This document shows positions 19,566 through 31,590 of a stretch of DNA of 64,000 bases, piece after piece. This DNA is from Rapana venosa. Taxonomy: Eukaryota > Mollusca > Gastropoda > Neogastropoda > Muricidae. The stretch is taken from NCBI GenBank assembly GCA_028751875.1, contig CM054155.1:53200690-53264689 (forward strand), read 5' to 3'. The position numbers and the translations under genes were made by a program. The notes beneath the pieces are model-generated. The model did not search any database and was not told the origin of the DNA. It worked only from the letters and a program-made list of their open reading frames with translations. Within the stretch, counting starts at the first letter, position 1; every line of letters starts with the position of its first letter.

Positions 19566-22400
19566 CCCCCCCAAAAAAAAAAAAACCCCCCCCCCAAAAA
19601 AAAAAAAAAAAAAGGAAAATAAAAAAAATTTGTTTTTTAAAGAAATTTGGTTGGGTTGAAGGGGTTATTTTTTAAAAAGGGAAATTTAAATAATCCCTTG
19701 TCTTAAATTGAAAAAAAATTTTTAGATTTGAGGGGGTTTGGATTTTTAATTAAAAAAACCCCTTTAGGAAATTTCCAAAAATTTTAAAAATTTTTTTTTG
19801 GGGGTTTTTTCCGTTTTTTAAAAAATTTTTAAAAAAATTAAAATTTGCCTTTTGTTTTCCCTTTTTTCCCAAGTTTTTTAAAAATTTTCTTTAAATTTGG
19901 AGAAATTTTAAAAAATAAGGGATTTTTAAAAAAGGGGAAATTTAGGGTTTTTTAAAAAAATTTTAAAAAACCGTAGGGCAAAAGGGTTTTTGCCCCTTTT
20001 GGGGAAAAAAAAAAAAACCCCCCCAAAAAAAAACCCCCCCAAAAGGTTAAAAAAAGCTTCTTTCCCAAAAAATTGTCAAAAAAAAGGTTTAAAATTTGTA
20101 ATTGGAAATTTTTGAGGGGTTTTTGGGAAAAATGAAGGGGGGATGTGGATTTAAATTGGTTTTTGGGTTCCGCGGGCAAAAAAGGGAGGGACATTTAAAA
20201 TTTTTGGTGGCGGGGCTTTACCTTTTTTTCCCCCCATTTTGGGCCCCCAAAAAAACCCCAAAAACCCCAAACCCAAAAAGGGGTTTAAAAAAAAGGGGGG
20301 GGAGAAAAATTGGGGGGTTGGGGGAAAATTTAATTGGGCAGGGGGGAAATTTGGTTTTTTTGTTTGGGGGATAGGTTTTTGGGGGGGGTTAAAAAAAGGG
20401 CGAAAGGAGGAGGGCCCTTTGGGAATTATCTATATGTGGGGAAAAACCCAAGGGAAGATTCATTTAAAATTCCCCAAGGGACCCGTTTTGGCTTTTTAAC
20501 CAAGGGACTGTTTTAAACCCCTTTGCCACGGGGGGGCCCAAAAGGGAAAGGGGGGGCCCTTTTTGGGGGAAGGTTTGTTTTATTAAAAAAAATTTAAAAG
20601 GGTAGCCTTGTTTCCCCTTTGCAAAGGGGTTTGATGGGTGGCTTTGGGAAAAATTTTTTGGGGGGTTTTTGGGGAGGGGGGAATTAATGTAAGGGGGATT
20701 TTTAAAAGGGAATGGGAAACAGTTTCCCGGGTTTCCGGAAAGGGGATAAAACTTAAATTTCCCGAAGGGCCGTTTTGGGGGCCCGTTTTGGGTTTTGGGT
20801 GGCCCAAATTTGTCGTTCCCGACCCCAAAAGAGCCGCTTTCAATAACCCCCTTTTCCAGCTTTTTGAAAGGGGCCCCCTTTTCGGAAACTTTTTTAACCA
20901 CCCGCCCCGGGGAAAAAAAAGGGCAAATTTTTGTTTAAAAGGGGGCCAAAAACCAAATTTGGGGGCCCCTCCGGGCCCCTTTCCCCGGGGGGTTTGGGCC
21001 CCCGAAATTTCCCCCCAGGCAAAACTATTAAAATCCCCGGGGGTTTAACCATTTTCACCAGAAAAAAAAATTTGTTTTAAAACGCCCTTCTTTTCCCCCA
21101 AAAATTCCCCTTTTGTTTTGTTTTTTGGGGGGTTGTTTGGTTTGTTTTTGGGTGTTTTGGGGTTGGGGAAAGGGGGGGGGGTGGGGGTTTTGTGGGTTTT
21201 GGGGTTGGGGGGGGTTTTTGCCTTTTGTCTCAACCCGGGGAAAATTTTTTCCCCCGGGGGTTTTCAAAAGGGTTAAAGGGAAGTTTGGCCCGTTTTGAAA
21301 TTTTCCCCAGGTTAAAAATTTGGGGGTTTTAAAATTTTTGGCCTACAAAATTTTCCCCCCCAAAAAATTTTCCTCCAAAAGAAATTAAATTCCCCTGTCC
21401 AGGTTTGGGGGGAAAATTTTCCCGTTTTTTAAAAAGGGGAAATTCCCCGCACCCCTTTCCCCCAAACCCGGGGCCCCACAAAATTTCCTTCTCCCTCTCT
21501 TTTTTTCCCTAGGGGGGCCCCTTTTTAAAACCACTTTAAATTTTTTACCCCCCCCTTCATTGGGTTCCCCAAATCCCTTTTCCCCGGATTTCCCGGGGCC
21601 TTGGGGGGGGGGGTTTTTTTTTTTTTTGGGGGGGGGGGGTTTTTGTTGGGTGGGGGGGGTTGGGGTTTGGGGGGGGCCCGGTTTTTCCCCCCCCAATTTT
21701 GCCGGGGTTTTAAAAACCCCGGTAATTTTTTTGAGAATTTTTTAAAATTTACAAAGCGCCGATTTTTTTTTTTTTACAGTTCCAGGATAAAAAATTTCCA
21801 TTATTTTAAAATTTTTAACCCTACAAGACTGTCCCACCTTTTTTTGGGGGGAAATAAGTTGCCCCCTTTTTTAAATGCCCTCTTTCTTCTTTTCCTAAAT
21901 TCCTAGGCAGGTTTTGGAGGCGCTTGAAGAGGGGGAAAAGGGAGGGGGGAGAGGGGGAGATCCCCGCCGACGCCTTTTTCATCTCCTTAAAATTTTCACA
22001 CCAGCCGGAAAATTCAGCACAATTTTAGGGCTTTACCCCTTTCTGGGGCTTTGGTCCCGAAAAAGAAAATTTTTTGGGGGCCCCAAAAATCCCAAGCCCT
22101 TTTGTTTAACCCCGGCCCCTTTGCTAAAAAACCCCAAACAAAAAAGGGGGGAAAAAAAACCAAAGGGGTAACCGCCCCTTCCCACTTTCTAGGTTTTTTC
22201 CCCCAAATTTGCCTTACTTTTTTCTAAAGAAAAAAAAAAAAATTGCACCGTTCCCCTTTTCCTTTCCCCCGAGGGCTTTTATAATGGTTTTAAAAAACTT
22301 GCCGCTTCAAAGAACATGTAAAAAAAAATTTTAATTTGAATTCTTTTGAAATTACTTGAGCCCCCTAAAAGAGACAAAGGGGTTAAAAAAAAAAGGGTGG
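19566..22400. other. Homopolymer-dominated low-quality sequence
   Basis: Almost entirely runs of A, T, G or C with few transitions. The lysine-, glycine- and proline-rich frames are meaningless. By position it replaces the equivalent of 57.31-57.9 kb but is about five times longer. I see no gene. Confidence 0.8.
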
Positions 22401-24590
22401 GAAAGGGGGAAAAAAGGAAGGGGGAAAAGGGGGAAAGATCGACAACGACCAAAGCGAGATTTCCATGGGGTTTTGGAATTTCAAAAAAAAGAGCTCAAAA
22501 ACCAAAATCTTTTTAAAAAAAACTGAAAATGTGGGGAAAAATGTAAAAATTTAAATGGCATAAAATTTAAATTTTATATCATTAAAGTTTTTTCCCCAAG
22601 GGCAAAAAACAAACAAAAAACGTAAAAAAACAAAAAATTTTTAAAAATCCATCTAAAAATTTTTATGTAAGCAAAAAAAAATTTTTCACCTTTTGGGCCT
22701 TCAAAGTTTGAAAGCTTTTTTAAGGGGGAAAACTTTTCTATTTTTCTTTTTTCATTTTCGTTTAAAAACCCAAAATGTAAAAAACGATTTTTTAAATTTT
22801 AAGATTTTTTAAGCCAAAAAAAATAAAATTTTTTTATTTTGTTTTTCCCAAAATGGAAGTTTCATTTCCCCCATTATGACTTTTTTTTTTGGGGCCGTCT
22901 TAATCCACTTGAGGGAAAAAAAAATATTGAACCGAAATTTTTCTTTTTAAAAAACTTTTAAAGGAAAATCTCTTTTACATTTAACCCACCCATTCGTAAA
23001 TTTTTTCCTTTGTTTAAATGTAACCTTTTTAACCCCAACCCATGCTGTAAAATTAAACCCCAAAAAACCCTTTTTTTAAACCCCAACTTTTAGATTTCCA
23101 TTTTTCCTGCAACAAAAAATCTTTTCTATCCTTTAGTTTTAACCCAACCAAGAAAAAAGGGTGAATAAATAAGGGAAAAAAGCCCCAAAAAAGGGGCCCG
23201 GAAACCCTGAAACGTTTAAGATAAAGGAACCCAGGTTTTTGTTTTTAAAAATATTTCTATGAAAAAGAAGCCCCAAAATTAGAAACAAAAAAGAATCTTC
23301 GAGGAAACTCTTTATTTTTTAAAAACCCACTAAGAAAATTTTTTTTTTTGGAAAGGAAAAAAAAACAAAAAACCCCAAATAAAGAAATTTTAACCACTTC
23401 AACTTTTAAATTTGAAAAAATTTTTCGCCCAAAAAACCCCCTTTTTTCTGAAATTTATCATTTCAACAAACAAAAAAAAATTTTAAAGAAATTAAAATCA
23501 AAAAGGAAAAAGGAAAAAGTAATTTTTTGAAAGCTAAGGCGGGGGGGAAAAAAAGAAAACATTTATGAAAAAAAAAGCCCAAGGGATTGGAAAAAAAAAA
23601 GTCCGGAAAAAAGAATATAATTCCATTTTGGAACCCTGAAAGGGTTTTGGGGAAAAAAAGGAAAAAAAAACAAAATTATTAAAAGGGTTAACCATTTTAA
23701 CAAATTTTAAAATGAAAAAATAGAGAAAGGATTTGTTTTTTAAAAAAATTTTTTCAAACAAAATTTCGAAATCACCAACCTTAAAAATCAAAAATTTTAA
23801 ACATAATTGAAAATTCGGAAATTTGGTAAAAAAAGAAAAATTTAATGTATTTGGGTTTTTTTGAAAAGTCAAAAACTTTTACTTTAATTTAAAAGGGGGG
23901 GAAATCCAAGGGGTTTAAAGGAAACCCCTTTACTTTTCAAAATGTTCACAAATTTAAAAAGAACCCTAAAGAAATTTTTTTTTTGTTCCAAAAAGGGTTC
24001 GCAAAAAAATGTTTTTATCAAATTTTTTACATTATATGCACACAAATTAAAAAAAAGGGGTTTAAAGTTGCATTTGTATTTAGAAAAATTGACCTGTTAA
24101 AAAACTTTTTGTTAGATGGGGTTAAAAACTTTTTATTTTCAATTTTAAAACATTTTCAAAACCCTAAAATTTTTTGAATGTTTTTGGTTGGCAAATGAAG
24201 CAAGGGTTTTTAATTTTTTAAAAGACAAAATAAAAAATTTTGGGGAAAGGGTATTGTTTTTAGAAAGATTTTAAATTTGGGGCATTTTTACTTTATTTAA
24301 AAACCCCGGGTAAAACCAAATTAAAAGGGGAAAATTTGCTGCAAAAAATAATATTTAGAAAAAATAAAATTTAAAAAAAGGGGGTATTTGTCGGGGGGGA
24401 AAAGGTTTTACTTTTGAAAATATTTAATTTTTAAAAATAATGTTAAACCCCCATTCAAGGGGAAAGGGGAAAAACACAACAAAAATAAAAAAATTAAACC
24501 CCATTGGGAAAGGCTTTTCTGACATTTTTACAAGTCGATCAAGGTTAAAACTTTGCCCTTCAAAGGAAAAAAATAAACCCCCATCATTTT
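22400..24590 (+). pseudogene. Blurred copy of the plus-strand LINE fragment at 57.94-58.73 kb
   Basis: Around 24015-24180 the sequence follows 58125-58290, including the TTTTTTACATTATATGC segment and the TTTGTNTTTAGAAAA segment of the RT. The rest is too blurred to align by eye. No frame survives. Confidence 0.55.
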
Positions 24591-24599
24591 TCCCTCTGT

Positions 24600-24635
24600 G
24601 GGGGGGTTCCTGGGGGGGGGGGGGGGGGGGGGGGA
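24600..24635 (+). repeat. G-tract
   Basis: About 30 G with few interruptions, inside blurred sequence; the length is unreliable. Confidence 0.7.
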
Positions 24636-24654
24636 AAAAAAAGGCGGGCCCCTC

Positions 24655-24865
24655 TCTCATACAATGCACACACTATGCACACCCACACACAAACACCACA
24701 CGCACGCACGCAGAAAGCAGGCACACACAACAACACGAAAACACACACCACATACACAGGTCGCACCACGCAAAACGACACACGCACCACTCGTGCGCAC
24801 GCATGTACAAAGGGTTGCGCACACGCACGCACAGACACACACCCCGCGTGCGCATATACAGGCAA
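24655..24865. repeat. CA-rich array, copy of 59140-59345
   Basis: Imperfect CA/CGCA array with the same order of interruptions as 59140-59345. Confidence 0.8.
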
Positions 24866-24879
24866 CCACAGTCATTTTA

Positions 24880-25960
24880 AACAGAAAAAATCTGTAGTAT
24901 CCATGTAAAAATCCAGCCCAGCTTAATTCTGTTTTTGATTTTTTTCGATCGGCAGGTGTTCACAGCTGCAGTTTGGAAAAAAGTCTTTTTCCTCCCGGTC
25001 ATTTGCCTGATGGTCTTTTTTGCAGCCCAAAGTAATCTGCAGGGTGTAAGTGTCATTTTCCCCGGGGAATCTAAAAAATCATATTTTCACTTTCAAAATG
25101 ATAGTTTCAGGTATATCAAGGATATACTAAGAAAGTTGTTGTTTCGGGAAATACCCCTGAGATTTCTCTGCAGGGTCAAATTTCTCAGCCCACCCAAAAT
25201 TCTTTATTTCTCATGTAATTTCACCCCGAATCTGCTAAAATTTCCAAGTCCTCCCCCTCCTTAATGTCAGGTACAGGAAAACTCAAAAGGTAATTATTTT
25301 GTTCGGGCCACTGTGTCAGCCCCCAACACCTAAAAGCAGTGACGCAGGGCGTAACACGTGGGGAAAAGCAGAAAATTGGGGAAAGGTGTTGGTTGGAAGG
25401 TGGGGTTTTGGTGTGTGGACAGCGGGTTGATGGTGCTTTTGCATAAACAAACTTGGCAAATTTTCCGATCCAAAAATGCACTTTCCTTGTCCTCTTGCCT
25501 TTCCTCTCCAGCTCTTCCCTCTTTGTCTCCCTCCTCTCCCAGCCTTTTTCCCCCCCTTTTGCCTGTTCCTCCCCTCTCCCAGCCTTTTCTCCTCTGCCTG
25601 TCTCCTCTCCCTCCCAGCCCTTCTCTCGTCTGTCTCCTGCCTCGCCAGCCCCCCTTCCTCTGTCTGTCTCCTTTCCTCTGCCACCCCTTTTTCCCCTCTG
25701 TCTGTCTCCTCTCCTCTCCCAGGCTCTTCTCTTTGCCTGTCTCCCTCCTCTGTCCTTTTTGGGTCCCTTTTGGGTTGACGGGGGCTTTTGCGGAAGTACA
25801 CGGGTTTTTGTTCCCCCCATTTTTCCCATCACGGACCCAGCCTCAGTTGCACACAACAGTCGTTTGCCGCCTTCTCCACGACTTTCCTGGGATGCAGTGT
25901 TGTTGCAGATCTATTGTCACTTCCACGTTGTTGGAAACCCGAAAGGGCGGGTGCTTTTTT
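24880..25960 (-). pseudogene. Blurred copy of the ORF1-like reading frame
   Basis: Collinear with 59380-60560, including the Arg/Glu-rich repeated part at about 25511-25765 and the C-terminal part at 24890-25300. The frame is broken many times by homopolymer changes, so the better copy should be used for any protein work. Confidence 0.75.
25505..25765 (-). repeat. 36-bp minisatellite, blurred copy
   Basis: Repeated CTCT..CTGTCTGTCTCC units equivalent to 60050-60337, with about seven recognisable units. Confidence 0.75.
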
Positions 25961-26027
25961 TATTTGGAAATTTTAAAACAAAAATTAACGCAGCAATATT
26001 TTCCCCTGCCTATACCCAAAAGGGAAT

Positions 26028-26100
26028 CGGGGAGAGAGAGCGAGGGGGAAGAGGACAGAGAGGGGGAGAGACAGGGGGACGGGAAGAAGGGAAATTTCAG
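26028..26100. repeat. GA-rich tract
   Basis: GAGAG/GGGGA-rich sequence matching the GA array at 60632-60706. Confidence 0.8.
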
Positions 26101-26279
26101 TGTGTGTGTGATTTGTGTTGAGAAAAAAACCACACAAGAGAACAAAAAAAAGGGCTCAACATTAGGGAATGCTAACTGTAAACATATCTATTTAACTAAC
26201 AAATTTTTTAATACAACATTAACCAAAATGCACATAGCAGCTCACGTGAATCAAAGTAATCCCAAACCGGACTGCTATT

Positions 26280-26494
26280 AAAAAAAACAGAACTCCTGAA
26301 CAAGCAAATATTTTATTCAAAATGTGCTCGAGATAAAGGACAGTTGGGGGAAAATGACGTGCCCAAGTTTTTGTGAAACTGACAGCCCTTTTAAAATGAC
26401 GCACCCCACAAAAATTCTACACTTTATTTTTTCCCAAACACAAGATTGAATTTTTTTTGCAAAATTTTTTTTGGGAAGTCGTTTAAGGGGGAAA
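26280..26494 (-). pseudogene. 3' part of LINE 11 copy, left of SINE-like insertion
   Basis: Matches 60908-61121. A minus-strand LKGLSVSQKLGHVI-type frame corresponds to the C-terminal tail of the LINE. Confidence 0.65.
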
Positions 26495-26506
26495 ACGATA
26501 CATTTA

Positions 26507-27342
26507 CCACCCACCATGGCGCAGGTTAGCCCCAGGGGTTACGGACTGGAAAGGGTCGCGGGTTCGATTTCCATAAAAGTCTAGGGTTTTTTGGGGACCC
26601 CGGCCGCTCCTACCCGATGAATGTCTGGGGGATCAGGGGGAAGACTGGGACCCACAGTCGGCTTCATCGGCTTAACGGAGGGGTTTTGAGAGTGTTCTCA
26701 AAACCTGCCCAACATGAGGTGTCGTATCTTCGGGGCCGGTTGACCCCGGGAAATTATGAAGAAAGCGTAGAGTAAAACCCCTGTCAAGTAGTCTCAAAGC
26801 TATCTTTTTCCACAAAATAATTTGCCATCCTCATTGCATTGATCACGGGGAAATTTTTAAAAAAAAAAAGCCTCGATTGGGTGGTCCCGTTCTCGGTCTC
26901 ACGGGACCTCAGTTTGGGGTTTGCCAATACATTTCTTGCCTGTGGGAGTTTGTGCCGGGGCCTTTTGGGTTGGAGGTTCACGGCGACAGTCTTTGGGGGG
27001 ACGTTTGGTGGTTGTCACTTGGGGTGGGAAAACTCACTCAGTCTGGCCCCGGGCGACTGACAATACTGTCGTTGTGGGTGCTTAGTAGGTGGTGCCTGCG
27101 TATTTACTAGAAACGGGCACCCTGAACACCCCAAAAGGGAAACCCAGCAGAGGGCGGGGCCCCCTCTGGGGGTCCCCCCACGCGGCCTGATAGGATGGGC
27201 CCCCTGTGGCCCTCCAAACTCTGAGGATGAACAAACAAAGGGGTATGGCTGTGGCGGGAGATTGGAATGAGCGGCGTGGGAACAGAGGACGGGGACGTCA
27301 CAGAAGATGGGGCAGAAAAAAAAAAAAAAAAAAAAAAACCCC
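26507..27342 (+). mobile_element. tRNA-headed poly(A) retroposon, blurred copy
   Basis: Copy of the element at 61134-61999. The B box GGTTCGATTTCC is at 26561-26572, and a run of about 23 A bases ends at 27338. The flanks are ACGATACATTTA (26495-26506) and ACGATACATTA (27343-27353), the same target-site duplication as in the second copy. Confidence 0.8.
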
Positions 27343-28680
27343 ACGATACATTAACTGATTATATACATTATACTGTCTGGGAATTGAGAGAAATCAAGGA
27401 ACAAAGGGAGCTGGTTTTATTTGTATAACCCTTCTCATACGCAAATCTACCCTTTAAGAATGTCAGAAAGAATCGGAGACTTTTTCTCTATGCCCTCTAA
27501 CATTCTTGAAGTCAAAAGGGAAATGAGAGAGTTTCTGTACCCTCGATTTTGTGATGCTTTTCTGGCAGTTTGATTCCTTTTTCTTTGGGAATAACCCCAC
27601 AATTGAAGGAACCCACGGGAATGTTACAGCCACTCTTTAACTGCGACAGATTATGAGATTTTTTTATTTCTGTTGTCATTTCACTTCTTGCTTTTTGAAC
27701 AGTATATCTAAGCGCATGAAAACACGATTTAAAATATACACAAATTAAGATTAACGGAAAATTCTGGCAGTGGGAAATATAATTTAAAAAGCAATAAGTA
27801 TGGCTAAAATTCAGAATTAAGAATGATCAAAAAACCCCTAAATTAATTGTTCCACACATTTTAATACGGGATCAAAAAGCAGATCCTAAACACCTTTTTC
27901 AAGCACAAACCGTCCGTATAAATATGTAACTGTTTTTGTTTTGATGTCTATGTGATGGTTAAAAAGCTGTGATGTGAATGTTTTTTTTTGTTACTAAGAC
28001 AAATTATGCCCAATGTGGGGTTTCTTATTTTCCCATCTAGGAAAGGCGAAAATGATTTTTTTAAAAACACAATGCTTTTTGGGTGTCTTTTTTTAAGGTT
28101 TGGGATTTTTTTCGGCCCTTTTTCGAAATCCTTATGTGCTAAGGGGACTTCCGATGAAGAAAGTCTCAAAAACAACATTTTTTTAATAAAAATTTTTTTT
28201 GCGCGCGTTTTTCGAAGTCATCAAGTGGTAGTCACCACTTTCTATATGTTTCCAAAATCATAATGATTTTGGGACTCCAAGGCAATTTTTAAAAACTTTA
28301 AAATCGACTGTAATTTTTTCAGAAAGTGGGGAAAAGCACTAAAAAAAATTTTTTGTAGTAGTCAGCCGGGAACGAGAAATAGAAAACAAAGCATTAGATT
28401 GGTCTTTTCTAATAAAAATGAAAGTGCATTTTCTTTTTAAACATTAAAGTTTGTGAAGCCCCAATTGGATATTTTTCTGGTTTTGTTTAAAGGGCCCTAG
28501 CGGAATCTTACGTTTCATCGTCACTCTCATCATAGAAAATGTCATCAGCATACTGTACTACAACTAAATCTTTAACAAATTTTTGAGGAGATCAGCAATA
28601 AATATTGATAGGCTGAATAGATTCAAGAAATGAGGTAAACCCCATACGAGTGTCTAAGGTTTGAAAAGGTACTACAACCG
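27343..28680 (-). pseudogene. Blurred copy of LINE 11 (RT and RNase H)
   Basis: Collinear with 62000-63410. The RT active-site YADD codons are at 28538-28552. Too blurred for a continuous frame. Confidence 0.75.
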
Positions 28681-28694
28681 GGTGTAGTTTTTGG

Positions 28695-28732
28695 TTTTTT
28701 GTGTGTGTGTGTGTGTGGGTGTGGGTGTGTGT

Positions 28733-28777
<45 letters not shown>

Positions 28778-28965
28778 TGTTTGTGTGGGTTTTGTGGCAT
28801 GTGTGGGTTTGTGTTTTTTTTGGGTTTGTTTGGGGTGTGTTTGTGGTTATTGTGTTTTGTGGGTGTTTGTGTTGTGTGTGGTGGTGGGGGTGTGTGGGTT
28901 TGTGTGTGTGTGTGTGTGTGTGGTGGTGTGTGTGTGTGTTGTGTGTGTGTTGTGGGGTGTGTTCC
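28695..28965. repeat. (GT)n array, copy of 63422-63622
   Basis: GT array with many TG/GG interruptions, longer than its partner at 63422-63622. Confidence 0.9.
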
Positions 28966-29160
28966 CCGAAAAAAGCTGTCTTCTCCAGAAAACCTGCTGG
29001 GGACAACCCCTTCTTACCTAACTTTTTTCCCGGCACTATACATTTCCTGGATAGGGATTAAGGGTAATGTCTGACCGAAAGACTAGCTCCCAGCCCATCT
29101 TTTGTCAGCTAGTAGTGGGGAAGTCATGTTTTCTGTACCCAAAGGGAATTAGTGTAAACC
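28966..29160. other. Segment shared with 63623-63820
   Basis: Starts with AAGCTGTCTTCTCCAG and follows 63633 onward closely. No gene is recognised. A minus-strand frame with LSPAGFLEKTAFFGE occurs in both copies; its meaning is unknown. Confidence 0.6.
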
Positions 29161-29164
29161 CTGT

Positions 29165-29320
29165 TTTTTATTTATAAAAATAATAATAAATATAATAAAA
29201 ATAATAAAAAAAACAAAAATAGTAATAATAAATAAAAAATTTTAAATAAAATAATAAAAATAATAATAAAAAATAATAATAAAATAAAATAAAATAATAA
29301 TAATAAAAAATTTTTAAAAT
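29165..29320. repeat. (AAT)n-rich repeat
   Basis: AAT/ATA trinucleotide-rich sequence. It stands where the second copy has a CAT array (63826-63925), so the repeat motif differs between copies. Confidence 0.85.
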
Positions 29321-29344
29321 AATGAGGGTTGATGAATGTGGGTG

Positions 29345-29425
29345 ATGATAACTCATCAGGAAAATTTATATACGCTATATCTTGCAAAAAAAATCAAAGC
29401 GCTTCCCCTAAACCCTCCTACACTG
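29345..29425 (-). repeat. LINE 3' tail with GCGCTATATAAAT-type end
   Basis: Read on the minus strand it gives AAGCGCTTTGATTT, GCAAGATATAGCG and TATATAAATTT, followed by the AAT microsatellite. It is the copy of 63926-64000. Confidence 0.7.
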
Positions 29426-30045
29426 CACTTTTTTTTTAAGAAACCTTTACTTTCCTTGCTTAAGTTTTTTTTAAATGACAAACCAAGTCTGATACGGGAT
29501 AGCCTGCGGGTTAGAGATTGCGCATCATGCTTGTTATTTCTGACCCAGAATCAATCTTGCCCCAGTGGAAATTTCCGCCGGGAAGAAACAAAATGTGAGT
29601 TCACCCCCAAATTTTTTTTGATAAGATATAAACGATTTGCTGTGTTGACCCCAGTTAAAATTTTGCACAATTTTTAAGCACTTCCATTTTCAGAAGAAGA
29701 GGCATTGTGGTTTGTTGATTGGATACAATATTTTCAAAACGCATAAATACACAGGGGGAATGGTTTTAATCCATAGAGTCTTATTCCTTTAAATCCTCGA
29801 AATAAAAATAATACGGGAAGAAGTCCCTTTTTGGGGTGTTTTTTTAGGCAGTCAACCTAAAACCATTAAATTTTTTTCTTTTTTTGTTGAAACTTTATAT
29901 TCCCTTTAGTCCTACAATAAAAAAACAATGTTTGTTTTTAAATTTTCTTGAGTTCCGTTCAAACGCTTTTCAGTTTTGTAAATTTGCATCAAATAAATTT
30001 TTAGATTCTACATTTTTTTTTCCCCCCCAGATCATTTAAAAATTA
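29426..30045. other. No gene; possible decayed tRNA-like SINE head at 29493-29570
   Basis: A GATAGCCTGCGGGTTAGAGA stretch followed about 45 bases later by GACCCAGAATCAATCTT resembles decayed A and B boxes of a tRNA-derived SINE. The B box is poor, so this is only a suspicion. Another copy of the A/T-rich tail motif lies near 29785-29812. Confidence 0.3.
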
Positions 30046-30049
30046 TACT

Positions 30050-30166
30050 TGTCAAATTACAAGTGAGACAGAGTTTCACAGGCATATACCTGAATAAAGG
30101 GGTTTTAATAATATATTGTCAATTATTACAATGAGACAAAATTTCACAGGCATATGACCGAATAAT
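30050..30166. repeat. Two-copy imperfect tandem repeat, period about 67
   Basis: Copies at 30050-30097 and 30117-30166 share TTTCACAGGCATATNNC and GAATAA. Nothing coding is seen. Confidence 0.75.
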
Positions 30167-30299
30167 TTTTTTTCAGATACCCCCAGTTTGCCACAGATTC
30201 CAAACAGCCAACAATAAAAAGACGTCAAAAATTACAGTAACATAAAACCCATGTCTAAAAGTGGGAACATTTTTGCCATTTGTTACACATTTCTTTTAC

Positions 30300-30690
30300 A
30301 TAGAATGGAGGTAGTAGATGATGTGATGATGTGATGATGAGATTGATGATGGATGATGAATTTGTTTATATGATGATGGGATGGTGATGATGATGGTGAT
30401 GGTGGTGGTTGGGTGGTGGTGGTGGTGGGTGGTGGTGGTGGGGGTTTGTGGTGGTGGAGACGACGACGACGACACGCGACGAGAGAGACGATGATGATGA
30501 TGAGATGATGATGATGAGATGATGTGAGGGAATGAGATAAAGATGATGATGTGATGATGATGAGATGTGAATGGTTTTGACACGACGACGACGACGAAGA
30601 GATACGAGGGGGTTGTAGTGGTGGTGGTGGGGTTGTTTTGGGCTCGTTTCGTCGTCGGGGGCATGTGAGGTGAGGGTGGGGTGCTGCTGT
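30300..30690. repeat. GAT/GGT/GAC trinucleotide-rich block
   Basis: Imperfect GAT, GGT and GAC repeats. The Ser/His-rich frames are translations of the repeat. Confidence 0.88.
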
Positions 30691-30904
30691 ACACTATGCT
30701 CCGGTACTGCTGATAATAAAATACTAATAAAAATAAAAATAATGAACTACTACACTATCCCCAAAAAAAATAATGAAAATAAAAAAGAATAATAAGTGTA
30801 TAGTGCTGAATCTTGTAGAGCCACCAAATAGGAGAGCTTGTATTCAAACTTCCAAAACCCAAAAACCATTCGGAACAAAAAAAAATTCACCCCCACAAGA
30901 CAAA

Positions 30905-31330
30905 CATAGACACACACACACGCACGCCGCACGCAACACACCACACTTTTTGGCTATTGAGAAATAACCATTGTGTGCGGAGCGAAAATGGATTTACAAT
31001 ACTGCAACACACGTGACGGGATGTTAAAAAAAAAAAATGATTTGTTTATTCAAATATCCTCGAAATAAAAGAATCAAATAAAAAAATAAATAAAAATACC
31101 ACGCATGCGCCCGCACCACAAACACACACACACACCACACAACATACACACCACAACCAAACACACACATACGCGCACGCGTGCGCCGCACACAGCACAC
31201 ACACCGAACTCACATACACGCACACTACACGCACACACCACACACACACACAACCCACACACACAACACGCACACACAAAAACCACACACACACACAAAA
31301 CACACACAACACAACACACACACAAAGTCA
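30905..31330. repeat. CA-rich arrays with A/T-rich tail motif
   Basis: A short CA array at 30912-30945 and a longer one at 31120-31325. The motif CTCGAAATAAAAGAAT is at 31059-31074, like that beside the array at 412-516. Confidence 0.85.
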
Positions 31331-31590
31331 TTCTCTTTTCGTTTAAAGATAAAAAAGGTTTGTCCCGGTTGAGTTTAACTCACGCGACTCCACTTCGCGA
31401 CCACCCCCCCCCACCACCCCCACCCCCTCCTTCGGATAAAACTGAAACCGGGGTCCCTGTGAAAATGTGGCAAACATCTTGCGCCACGTAAAACCCCTTT
31501 TCCGTTTTCCCAAAAGTAGCCATTTGTGCCGGTAAGAACGGAGAAAAAATTTTTAAAAACTCTTACACACGGGGACAATTTAAAAAAAAG
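31331..31590. other. No gene recognised
   Basis: Mixed sequence with a C-rich run at about 31402-31432, between two CA arrays. No domain is recognised. Confidence 0.5.

Noticed and set aside
20102..22171. Many 60-145 residue frames in 19.6-22.2 kb and in 50.3-52.6 kb
   Set aside because: The sequence is single-base runs with no credible codon pattern or domain.
25358..26281. A 307-residue plus-strand frame rich in Ser, Leu and Pro
   Set aside because: It is the antisense of the Arg/Glu minisatellite; the minus-strand reading has the coherent protein pattern in the better copy.
30300..30690. CRISPR-like periodicity in GAT/GAC blocks
   Set aside because: The period is three bases, with no spacer and repeat structure, and the DNA is evidently eukaryotic.
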